Positions 1 to 6,860 of a DNA stretch of 64,000 bases are shown here, piece after piece. This DNA is from Solirubrobacter sp963837485. Its GTDB lineage: Bacteria; Actinomycetota; Thermoleophilia; Solirubrobacterales; Solirubrobacteraceae. The position numbers were made by a program, and so were the translations under genes. The DNA lies in the NCBI GenBank assembly GCA_963837485.1, contig CAWINP010000009.1, positions 1-64,000 on the forward strand, read 5' to 3'. The notes beneath the pieces are model-generated. The model saw nothing but the letters and a program-made list of their open reading frames with translations, was not told where the DNA came from and searched no databases. Position 1 is the first letter of the stretch, and each line of letters opens with the position of its first letter.

Positions 1-8
1 GCTCTGAG

Positions 9-36
9 AAACCCGCTGGAAACAGCGGGTTTTTCT
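9..36 (+). terminator. Rho-independent terminator hairpin
   Basis: A perfect 10-bp stem (AAACCCGCTG pairing with CAGCGGGTTT) closed by a GAAA tetraloop runs into a short T-rich stretch. This is the form of an intrinsic terminator for a gene that ends just before the window. The strand is inferred from the T-run on the + strand. The next 270 bases hold no gene that I can support. Confidence 0.8.
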
Positions 37-312
37 ACGGCCGACGCCGGTCGCCGTCGTGGCACGAAGGCGCAAGGGGCACGGAATGGGGCACGTGCGG
101 AGCGTTGGGTCGGCTGCGGTCGCGGCATCGGCGCGTCTGGCGTCGAGCGCGGCGCGGAAGCCGCGATTTCCCGGTCGTGCGCGAGCTTGAGCCGGCCGGC
201 GTGGAGCCCGAGCACAACGGGGAGGGCTCTCAGGAGCCTTCCCGGATTCTGCTCAGGCTGGCGTTGCTGCCACTCGCGGCATGATCGGAGCGGGCGAACG
301 CCGGATCGTGTC

Positions 313-852
313 CTACTCCCCTGCGGGTCGTTGGCGGCGGCGGATGACGGGGTCCTTCGCTCGGCCGGAGTCCATGTCGACCCATGCGGTTTCGTCGTAG
401 GCGACCTCGTCAACCAATCCCATGTACGCGGGCAGCGCGATCCGAAACAGCCGGTCCTTTGTGTGATCGGAATTGAAGTAGATGCCGACCTCGTCGCGTC
501 CGCCGTCGTAACGGGCGGCGAACGCAAAATGATGGACGAAGTAGTCGCAGATTTTGCAGAACGGCAGGACTTCTCTATTGCCTCTGGCCAGGTTGTAGTG
601 ATCCTCTAGCGGTTGCCGCCACGTCTTGCCCTCGTCTTCGGAGATGGCGAACCATGCCCGGTGCGGCGGAGGCACGACACACGGGAATTTCGTCACCGGC
701 CACTTCGACTCCGTGACGTCGCGCGTCAGGAACTCGGCCTCGTCGAGTTTCCGCATGATGTAGGCGGTCAGGAAGACGAACCGTTCCACCGTCACCGTCG
801 TTTGGACCAGACGTTCGGGACCATCCGCGTCGAGGGCGCGTCGCAATCGCAA
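313..852 (-). CDS. Conserved hypothetical protein with CxxC motif
   Basis: The 179-residue product is not a family I can name. It reads like a real soluble protein of mixed composition: an N-terminal helix rich in Leu and Arg, a central stretch around FCKICDYFVHH with a CxxC and two histidines that could bind a metal, and a basic C-terminus. The only standard start codon in this frame is the TTG at 852. The frame stays open and protein-like for about 40 codons further upstream (to the stop at 970-972), and the residues just ahead of the TTG (RPEFWQSELQHEA) look like part of the same helix. The true start may therefore be a non-standard codon such as ATC at 897 or CTG at 867, or the 5' end is damaged. 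No signal peptide is visible. It stands alone, with a fossil-rich region behind it. Confidence 0.6.
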   Translation of the reverse strand: MRLRRALDADGPERLVQTTVTVERFVFLTAYIMRKLDEAEFLTRDVTESKWPVTKFPCVVPPPHRAWFAISEDEGKTWRQPLEDHYNLARGNREVLPFCKICDYFVHHFAFAARYDGGRDEVGIYFNSDHTKDRLFRIALPAYMGLVDEVAYDETAWVDMDSGRAKDPVIRRRQRPAGE

Positions 853-1064
853 CGCCTCGTGTTGCAGCTCGCTTTGCCAGAACTCCGGGCGGTCGATCGT
901 CCCAGAATATGCGCCGGGACGGCGGCGAAGTTCCCGCGCAAATCGGGGGTGGATCTCTCGCGCCTCGACCTACTCCGGGACGACCGGCTATCGCTGCCGG
1001 GCGGGCCGCGCGGGCGGGCAGATGCCCGCCCGGCAGCCCGGCGAACCTCCGGGGCAAGCGGCGT

Positions 1065-1499
1065 TCAAGCGTCCGTGGCGGCGTTCGACGCGTCGGGCGG
1101 AATCCGTACCCCGGCCGTCGCGGCGGCGGCGGCGAGAGACGCGACCCGCGCGTCGTACAACAGTGCGCCATAGTTCTTTAAGGCTTCCTGTAGCTCCGCA
1201 TTATCGGAATCCTTCGCCCGGTTGGCCGCTTGCACCGTTCCCCAAATGGCGCCGGCGGCGCCGCGAAACTGGTTCACGGCGTCATGCTTCGGGCCAAGCC
1301 GAACTGCAAGCCGTTCCGCGAGTCGGTCGAGGTCTTTCGCTAACCCCAGGGCACGAATAATCTCCGCGCGCGCTGCTTCTCCGACTGAGGCACCGCGCGC
1401 CTCTCGAAACGCCCTGACTTCGATGCTCGCGGAGTCGGCTTCGTGAAGCGCCACCGCCGCGTCGTCAAGCAACGCGCGCACGTGGTCAAGGTCGGCCAT
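1065..1499 (-). CDS. Hypothetical alpha-helical protein
   Basis: The 144-residue product has no recognised family. It is almost entirely helix-forming (Ala, Leu, Glu, Arg rich, with heptad-like spacing) and ends in a loose Ala-rich tail, so a small coiled-coil or helical-bundle protein is plausible. The ATG at 1499 is chosen because sequence upstream of it in this frame is antisense to a conserved sigma-factor fragment and looks non-coding. The first 19 codons overlap, in antisense, the start of that fragment. The gene therefore seems to have been joined to the sigma remnant by a recombination event. No clear ribosome binding site is visible. Codon use is typical of the window. Confidence 0.5.
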   Translation of the reverse strand: MADLDHVRALLDDAAVALHEADSASIEVRAFREARGASVGEAARAEIIRALGLAKDLDRLAERLAVRLGPKHDAVNQFRGAAGAIWGTVQAANRAKDSDNAELQEALKNYGALLYDARVASLAAAAATAGVRIPPDASNAATDA

Positions 1500-1997
1500 G
1501 TCGCGGTCCGCGACCACCTCTGGACCGTCCGGGTGCCGCGCGACCTCCAAGAGCTCAAACTGCGCATCGACGCCATCAGCCAAACGCTGACCGGCGAACT
1601 CGGACGCTCACCCACCCCGGCCGAACTCGCCGAGCGCGCGAACGCGACGACTGAACAGATCCTCGAGGCCCTCGTCGCCGCTACCGCCCACCACCCCGAC
1701 TCGCTCGACCAGCCGCTCAGCGACGAAGGGGACGAAGCGATCGACTTCCTCGCCGCCAAAGAGCCCGGCTTCGAGCGCGTCGAGGACGCCGCGTTCGTCG
1801 ACGGGCTACTCGACACGCTCCCCGACCGCCAGCGCACCATCCTCCGACTGCGCTTCGAGAACGAGCTCACGCAGGCCGAGATCGCTGACCGCCTCGGGAT
1901 CTCCCAGATGCAGGTCTCCCGCCTCATCCGGCAAGCGATCACGACACTCCAAACCACGACCGCGGCAAACCAGCGGCGACCCATCCGCATCGACTAG
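1443..1997 (+). pseudogene. 5'-truncated SigB/SigF-type sigma factor
   Basis: From about residue 23 the product matches regions 3 and 4 of the sigma-70 group that includes SigB/SigF: a WTVRVPRDLQE entry, a region-3 helix set (GRSPTPAELAERA), and a region-4 helix-turn-helix with LPDRQRTILRLRF and TQAEIADRLGISQMQVSRLI. Intact family members are about 250-270 residues and carry region 2, which binds core polymerase and melts the -10 element. Region 2 is wholly absent. Homology begins abruptly near base 1505-1509, and codons before that are antisense to the neighbouring gene. The GTG at 1443 gives a 184-residue open frame, but without region 2 it should not work as a sigma factor. It could at most act as a DNA-binding or decoy peptide. 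Confidence 0.75.
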
Positions 1998-2384
1998 ACA
2001 CGCGAGGCCCAGCAGCCGAGGCCGCGCGACTCGGGCCGCAGCGGCAGCGTCCACAATTGCCGCTAGCCGGCGCCACAGCTGCTGCGACACGCAGTCGACG
2101 GTACCCGGCGCCGACACCGTTTGACCGACGTACCCAGCCGCTTCGGGACGAGAAGCGAACGTGCTGACTTTCGACGGATTGGGCACTTCGCTCCGGCCGC
2201 GGAGCCAGGCGCCACCAGCACTCGGACTGGAGCCTCCCGCGCAGTTCTTCGTCGATCCGCACGGGAATCTCGATGTCGACGTTCCCGACCGGGATCTCGG
2301 CCTTCATCTTGAGCCGACTGCTCGCGCCGCGGGCGGGCGTTCAGGGCGCTCATCGCGCCGAGCGCCATGGCAACCGCGGCGGGG
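1998..2384. other. Intergenic stretch with decayed coding remnants
   Basis: No intact gene is visible in these 387 bases. On the minus strand an ATG at 2307 opens about 28 codons that read like a genuine N-terminus (MKAEIPVGNVDIEIPV, then acidic and basic residues). The frame then degenerates into Arg/Ser/Trp-rich sequence typical of non-coding high-GC DNA, so this may be the front end of a gene whose rest was lost. I cannot assign a family. Confidence 0.35.
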
Positions 2385-2474
2385 GACGTGGTGTCGGTCT
2401 CCTTCCAGGAGCCGATCGGCGCCTCGGACGCGCTGCGCACCGCCAGCTACTCCAAGCGGCTGACGGTCACGCCG
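2385..2474 (+). pseudogene. Fossil of a secreted-enzyme C-terminal tail module
   Basis: About 30 codons (DVVSVSFQEPIGASDALRTA and onward to KRLTVT) closely match the last strand pairs of the tail domains that end the GH10 and GH43 proteins at 6.85 and 10.8 kb (there NDAVTIRFKQAIGASEPLRT). Nothing upstream restores the rest of that module or an enzyme. It looks like the last piece of a third secreted protein carrying the same tail, otherwise deleted. An ATG at 2367 and a stop at 2562 make it a formal 65-codon open frame, but function is unlikely. Confidence 0.7.
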
Positions 2475-2477
2475 GCC

Positions 2478-2522
2478 GCCACGGGCCCGCAGGGAAGTTC
2501 GTTGGACTCCCAGTCCGCTCAG
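2478..2522 (+). repeat. Imperfect ~45-bp repeat, copy 1
   Basis: This stretch, just behind the tail fossil, resembles 4931-4978. The core is GGGAAGTTCGTTGGAC here and GGGAAGGTTCGTTGGAC there, each preceded by a GC-rich run and followed 11-15 bases later by CGCTCAG. It may mark a recombination endpoint or a shared short coding remnant. I see no further copy in the window. Confidence 0.4.
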
Positions 2523-2696
2523 GCGCTTGCCGCGCTGCGTCGCCGTTTGAGGAGATGGCTGTGAAGGGGTCGGCGTTCCGTCAAGTCCGCTCGCCTCAAA
2601 CGCTCCGTTGCCGGGGGGTCTGAGGGCGTTCTCGACGTCCCGTCGGGTCGTGAGCCGCTGGAAGCCGCGGTGGCGCGGATGAGTTTGCGCGGTCGC

Positions 2697-3254
2697 TCAT
2701 CGCTTCGGCACCAGGATCTGCGCGAGGGCTCCGCTCCGGAAGCGTTCCTCTTCGACGACGTCCAGCTTCAGGTGCTCCCCCAGCTCGGCGAATGGGCTGC
2801 GCCCCGCGCCGATCGCAATCGGGACCGTCGTCAGCTGGTATTCGTCGACGAGGCCCAGGCGTGTCAGCGACTTGGCGAAGTCGGGGCCGCCGTGGACCAG
2901 GACCGTCCCTTCGTCGTCCCGAGCCTTGAGGTCCGCGATCTCCGCGGCCAGGTCCCCGCCGAAGATCTCGGCCGGTCCCCATTCCGCCTTCTTCAGGGTG
3001 CGGGAGAAGACGGCCTTCGGCTTCTCGTTCATCGCGGTTGCGATCGGCCCGTCGGACGCGGCCCAGTGCGGGCCCATGATCTCGTAGCTGCGGCGGCCCA
3101 TCGCGTGGACGCCGGCCTCCTCGAGCGCGCGGCGGTTCCATTCACCCGAGTCGTCGCCGAACCACTCGAACATCCATTCGTGGGTCCCGTCGGGGCTGGT
3201 GACGAAACCGTCGAGGGACATGACCATTTTGAGGACTACTTTCCTATCGCTCAT
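2697..3254 (-). CDS. Dihydrofolate reductase family protein (RibD C-terminal-like)
   Basis: The 185-residue product belongs to the RibD C-terminal/DHFR-like fold, a group of small NADPH-dependent reductases of mostly unknown substrate that are common in actinobacteria. Visible landmarks are the N-terminal MVMSLDGFV strand-loop, the central GRRSYEIMGPHW segment, the VFSRTL strand, and VLVHGGPDFAKSL with GLVDEYQL near the end, as in that family. Length matches the usual 180-200. I chose the ATG at 3254, which gives the typical MSDRKVVLKM start; an in-frame ATG at 3287 would add 11 residues but has no ribosome binding site. The gene stands alone, with a 12-bp palindrome 75 bases upstream. Substrate unknown. 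Confidence 0.88.
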   Translation of the reverse strand: MSDRKVVLKMVMSLDGFVTSPDGTHEWMFEWFGDDSGEWNRRALEEAGVHAMGRRSYEIMGPHWAASDGPIATAMNEKPKAVFSRTLKKAEWGPAEIFGGDLAAEIADLKARDDEGTVLVHGGPDFAKSLTRLGLVDEYQLTTVPIAIGAGRSPFAELGEHLKLDVVEEERFRSGALAQILVPKR

Positions 3255-3329
3255 GCCGTAGAGACCTGCCCGCTCGCGTGAACTCATCGCCCATTGCCGG
3301 ATTGGGGGAACAACTGACCGCTCCCGCCT

Positions 3330-3341
3330 CGTGTCGACACG
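3330..3341. promoter_or_regulatory. 12-bp palindrome CGTGTCGACACG
   Basis: This perfect palindrome lies 75 bases upstream of the RibD-like gene, in an otherwise empty 287-base gap (3255-3541). It is a candidate operator for a dimeric regulator. No gene for such a regulator is adjacent, apart from the HxlR-like remnant that follows. Confidence 0.35.
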
Positions 3342-3541
3342 CTAGGGACGCGGCCGGCGGCGGGGCGAGCGGTCCTGATCGACTACGGGCGCATCCCGTG
3401 TCCCGCCAATAGATGATGAGGTGAGTTCAGTGCCTGAACTCGGTTACGAGTTGAGCTCTCGGCACGTCCTCGAGGGAGTGCGCGACACCCTCCGGAACCA
3501 ATCAAGACGCGGAAGAAGCAGCGCGCGAGCATCGGCTCAGC

Positions 3542-3733
3542 TTAGGCGTTGGCGACCGGTTCGAGCAGGCGGCGCGGCTGTTGCAGCGCGATGGCGACGG
3601 GGTCGTTGCGTGGTGAGCGGGCGCTTGGGCGCGGGGCGGTGAGGATGTCGCCAGGCTCGGGCGTGAGTTCGCAGGTCGGGCAGGCGCCGCGGTCGTCGAT
3701 CGGCGTGTGGCAGTCGGCGTGCAGGAACACGCG
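3542..3733 (-). pseudogene. C-terminal remnant of an HxlR-like regulator
   Basis: About 63 codons ending in TAA read as FLHADCHTPIDDRGACPTCELTPEPGDI and onward to a basic tail. This resembles the Cys-bearing C-terminal extension that follows the winged helix in many actinobacterial HxlR-family regulators (HxDCxxP...CxxC). The winged-helix part itself is not present: sequence further upstream in this frame (to 3895) does not look like it. It is likely the tail of a regulator that once controlled the neighbouring ABM/SnoaL pair. The assignment rests on motif memory only. Confidence 0.45.
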
Positions 3734-3933
3734 GCTGCCGGAATGGCTCAGGCGCCGGCAAGCACCCCGAGTCGTGACTCGGAGGTCTTCGCTGGTAGCG
3801 CCGGCGTGGATGCCGTCGTACGTGGCGGGCAGGCGGCCAGATCGATCAGGAATCGAGAAGCACCGGTCCCAAGCCGCAACTAGCGTGACTGCCACTCCCG
3901 ACCGGACTCACGATTTCATGAAAGGAGCACGGG

Positions 3934-4374
3934 ATGTCTGAATCGACGATCCGGGCTGATGCCCAGGTGGTGACGCTGATCAACGTCTTCACCGTCGAAC
4001 CCGACAAGCAGCAGCACCTCGTCGAGCTGTGGCAACGCGCAACCGACGAGGTCATGCGCCACCTCCCCGGCTTCATCTCGGCCAACGTCCACCGCAGCCT
4101 CGACGGCACAAAGGTCGTCAACTACGCCCAATGGCAGAGCCGAGAGGCCTTCGAGGCAATGCTCCGGGACGCCGATGCCGGACCGTACCTCAGGCAACTG
4201 GCTGAGGCCGGGACGCCCGCACCCGTGCTGTGCGAGGTGGTGTCCGTACATCGAGCAGCAGGCGAAAGTGGGACTCCACGACCTGTCGCAACGACACACA
4301 CAGCAGATCGAATCGAAGGCCGGCATGACACAGCGACCCGCCGCCGGCAACGCGCCACTGCGCCTGATCTATAG
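3934..4374 (+). CDS. Antibiotic biosynthesis monooxygenase (ABM) domain protein
   Basis: Residues about 10-105 form an ABM-type dimeric ferredoxin-like domain: the NVFTVEPDKQQHLVELW opening, LPGFISANVHRSLDG, and YAQWQSREAFEAML are family landmarks. These small oxygenase-like proteins act without cofactor on quinols or aromatic polyketides, or serve in stress responses; the substrate here is unknown. The ATG at 3934 has a good AAAGGAG at 3921-3927. After the domain ends (EVVSVHRA) there is a 35-residue Arg/Thr-rich tail that overlaps the next gene by 50 bases and looks non-conserved, so the natural stop may have been lost. It probably forms an operon with the SnoaL-like gene downstream. Confidence 0.85.
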   Translation: MSESTIRADAQVVTLINVFTVEPDKQQHLVELWQRATDEVMRHLPGFISANVHRSLDGTKVVNYAQWQSREAFEAMLRDADAGPYLRQLAEAGTPAPVLCEVVSVHRAAGESGTPRPVATTHTADRIEGRHDTATRRRQRATAPDL

Positions 4375-4753
4375 CAACGCGCTCGACGCGCTCGACCCCG
4401 ACGCGATCATCGCCACGCTCACGCCCGACGCCGACGCCCGCGTCGCTGTGCACGACGCGTCGATGACCGGCCCCGCCGTGCGGGCCGTGTTCGGGATACT
4501 CCACGACGTCCTGGATGACATCACCGTGACCGAAGAGATCATCGAGGGCGATCGCGCCGTCGTGGTGTTCGAGACCGCGATCGACGGCCGCCCCGCGCAC
4601 GGGCTGAACGTGCTGCGCCGGGCACCCGACGGCCGGATCTCAGGGCTCGTGGTGTTCTTCCGCCCCCTGTCCGCCCTCGAACAGATCGCCGCCGTCGTCG
4701 GCGCTCGCATGGCCCAACAGTTCGGGCCACTGCCCGAAGACGCGGGATCCTGA
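4325..4753 (+). CDS. SnoaL-like (NTF2 fold) protein
   Basis: The 142-residue product looks like a nuclear transport factor 2-like/SnoaL fold: an N-terminal helix (LRLIYSNALDALDPDAIIATL) followed by alternating strands ending in a hydrophobic strand and FFRPLSALEQ, the usual end of this fold. Such proteins are small isomerases, hydrolases or scavengers; nothing here defines the reaction. I chose the ATG at 4325, which has GAAGG five bases ahead and starts the conserved part. An open frame continues upstream but is antisense-like. It overlaps the end of the ABM gene by 50 bases, which suggests coupled translation and a shared role. Confidence 0.75.
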   Translation: MTQRPAAGNAPLRLIYSNALDALDPDAIIATLTPDADARVAVHDASMTGPAVRAVFGILHDVLDDITVTEEIIEGDRAVVVFETAIDGRPAHGLNVLRRAPDGRISGLVVFFRPLSALEQIAAVVGARMAQQFGPLPEDAGS

Positions 4754-4801
4754 TCGGACCGTCAAGCACATCGACCGCCAGTGCTCGGCCGTGCGCCGTT
4801 A

Positions 4802-4996
4802 TCACCCCGCGAGCACAGCGTCAGCCACGCTTGTGCCCAGACGCATCGCATCCGCTATCCACAGGGCGTTTGCCGGCGTCACGATTGACTCGCCGAGGCT
4901 GCCGTCCGTGGCGACAGCAAGCTCGGCGGCGCCGGGGCCGGCGGGAAGGTTCGTTGGACCCCTAAAGTAATCGCTCAGACACACTTCATGCCGCAC
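4802..4996 (-). CDS. Possible small hypothetical protein or remnant
   Basis: A GTG at 4996 opens 64 codons ending at 4802. The second half (ELAVATDGSLGESIVTPANALWIADAMRLG) reads like real protein, with a balanced residue mix and amphipathic helix, while the first 20 residues overlap a short repeat and look less convincing. No family is recognised and no ribosome binding site is clear. It may be the C-terminal piece of a lost gene. On the opposite strand a 27-codon frame ending at 5026 (GKVRWTPKVIAQTHFMPHAW) also reads protein-like, so this area may hold two unrelated remnants. Confidence 0.25.
   Translation of the reverse strand: MRHEVCLSDYFRGPTNLPAGPGAAELAVATDGSLGESIVTPANALWIADAMRLGTSVADAVLAG
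4931..4978 (+). repeat. Imperfect ~45-bp repeat, copy 2
   Basis: This is the partner of 2478-2522: it shares GGGAAGGTTCGTTGGAC with one extra G, and the trailing CGCTCAG. It lies directly upstream of the xylan operon, while copy 1 lies directly downstream of a fossil of the same enzyme tail. The 2.4 kb between the two copies may thus be an insertion or rearranged segment. Confidence 0.4.
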
Positions 4997-5091
4997 GCCT
5001 GGCGCAAGTGGTTTCCTGGCTGTTAGCTTTCGTTGGGCGGTCCAACTTCAAGATGTTCGGGCCGCCTGCCATCAGCTGGGGAGGAGAGGGC

Positions 5092-6852
5092 ATGTACCGA
5101 GCGAGGCTTGCCGCGGCCGCCGCGGTCGCTGCGCTGTCGTTGATCCCGGCGACGGCGGCGGCGCAATCTGGGCCTGGGTTCCCGCTCTTCGGCAAGGACA
5201 AGTGGCTCGGGAGCGTCAACGAACTGACGCAGCCGCTGTTCACCCAGTACTTCAACGAGGTCACGCCCGAGAACGCGGGCAAGTGGGGCAGCGCCGCCGG
5301 CACGACCCGCACCGCGGCGATGCGCTGGACGGCGCTCGATCAGGCGTACACCTTCGCGAAGAGCAACGGCTACAAGTTCAACTTCCACATCCTCGTGTGG
5401 GGCAACCAGCAGCCGACGTGGATGGCGTCGCTGCCCGCCGACGAGCAGTTGGTGGAAATCAAGAAGTGGTTCGCGGCGGTCGCCGAGCGCTACCCCGACA
5501 TCGACTATCTCCAGGTCGTCAACGAGCCGTTGCACGACCCGCCCGACTGCACGCACCCGGCCAACCAGGGCAACAACTGCAACGCCAGCGGCAACTACGC
5601 GCGTGCGCTCGGCGGCGCCGACGGCACCGACGGCACCGGCTGGGACTGGGTGCTCAACGCCTTCCGGCTGGCCAGGCAGTACTTCCCGAACACGAAGCTG
5701 ATGCTCAACGACTACAGCATCACCAACTCCGACAGCGCGACCACGCAGTACCTGCAGATCATCAACATCCTCAAGCGCGAGAACCTGCTCGACATCATCG
5801 GCGAGCAGGGCCACGCATTCTCGACGACCGGCAACATGGCCGTGCACAAGGCCAACCTCGACCGGCTGGCCGCGACCGGCCTCCCGATCCAGATCACCGA
5901 GCTCGACATCGACGGGCTCGCTTCCGGCGCAACGCCGGGTGACGTGGTCCAGCTCAACAACTTCCGCCGCATCGTGCCCGTCTTCTGGGAGCACCCCGCG
6001 GTCCAGGGCATCACGCTCTGGGGCTGGCGCCAGCCCAACCACTGGCGCAACGCCCAGAACGCGCCGATCGTGCTGTCCGACAACACCCCCAAGCCGGCGG
6101 CGCTCTGGCTTTACAACTACGTGCGCGGGATCGCACCGGTCGTGCGTGCGGGTCAGAGCTTCGCTGTCAGCGACGCCAACGCCACCAGCGTCGGAACCGT
6201 CCAGGCCGACGACTGGGCATCGGCAATGGGCCGCCCGGAACTTCGGACGTTCAGTTGGCAGCTCACCGGCGGCGCCGGCGCGCTGTCGATCGTGCCGAGC
6301 ACCGGCGAGCTCCGCATCGCCGACCAGCGACTGCTCGACGAGAACACGACGTATCCGCTGAAGGTGCGCGTGAGCGACGGCTTCCACACCAGCGCCGACG
6401 CCGACGTGAGCGTCGTGACCGGCGATCTCGCCAACGTCGCCCACACGAGCGTCGGCGGCAGCGTCCCGGCGACCCTCGCGCTCACCGTCACCGGCAGCGC
6501 CGGCTTCGGCGCCTTCGCGCCTGGCGTCGCCAGAGACTATGAGTCGAGCCTCGCCGCAACCATCACGAGCACGGCGGGCGACGCCGCGTTGAGCGTCGCC
6601 GATCCCGCGACCGCCTCGCCCGGCCGCCTGGTCAACGGCGCGTTCGCGCTCTCGCAACCGGTCCAGGCCGCGGTCACGGCCGCGTTTGCAGCGGTCAGCG
6701 GCACACCGCTGACGATCCACACCTACAGCGGCCCGGTGAGCAACGACGCGGTGACGATCCGCTTCAAGCAGGCGATTGGCGCCTCCGAACCGCTGCGCAC
6801 AGGCACGTACAGCAAGACGCTGACCTTCACGCTTTCGACAACGGCGCCGTAG
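5092..6852 (+). CDS. Secreted GH10 endo-1,4-beta-xylanase
   Basis: The 586-residue product has a signal peptide (about 1-25, cut after ATAAA). A GH10 TIM barrel follows at about 35-355, with the acid/base Glu145 in the VVNEP motif, the nucleophile Glu270 in QITELDID, His99 in HILVWG, and the closing TLWGWR. It should hydrolyse the xylan backbone outside the cell. Behind the barrel come a cadherin-like/dystroglycan-type beta domain (about 370-465) and a tail module (about 470-586) shared with the next gene. The ATG at 5092 has a strong GGGGAGGAG just ahead and begins the signal peptide. The next gene follows after 8 bases, so the two are co-translated. The tail probably holds the enzyme on the cell surface; that is inference. 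Confidence 0.95.
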   Translation: MYRARLAAAAAVAALSLIPATAAAQSGPGFPLFGKDKWLGSVNELTQPLFTQYFNEVTPENAGKWGSAAGTTRTAAMRWTALDQAYTFAKSNGYKFNFHILVWGNQQPTWMASLPADEQLVEIKKWFAAVAERYPDIDYLQVVNEPLHDPPDCTHPANQGNNCNASGNYARALGGADGTDGTGWDWVLNAFRLARQYFPNTKLMLNDYSITNSDSATTQYLQIINILKRENLLDIIGEQGHAFSTTGNMAVHKANLDRLAATGLPIQITELDIDGLASGATPGDVVQLNNFRRIVPVFWEHPAVQGITLWGWRQPNHWRNAQNAPIVLSDNTPKPAALWLYNYVRGIAPVVRAGQSFAVSDANATSVGTVQADDWASAMGRPELRTFSWQLTGGAGALSIVPSTGELRIADQRLLDENTTYPLKVRVSDGFHTSADADVSVVTGDLANVAHTSVGGSVPATLALTVTGSAGFGAFAPGVARDYESSLAATITSTAGDAALSVADPATASPGRLVNGAFALSQPVQAAVTAAFAAVSGTPLTIHTYSGPVSNDAVTIRFKQAIGASEPLRTGTYSKTLTFTLSTTAP

Positions 6853-6860
6853 GAGAGATC

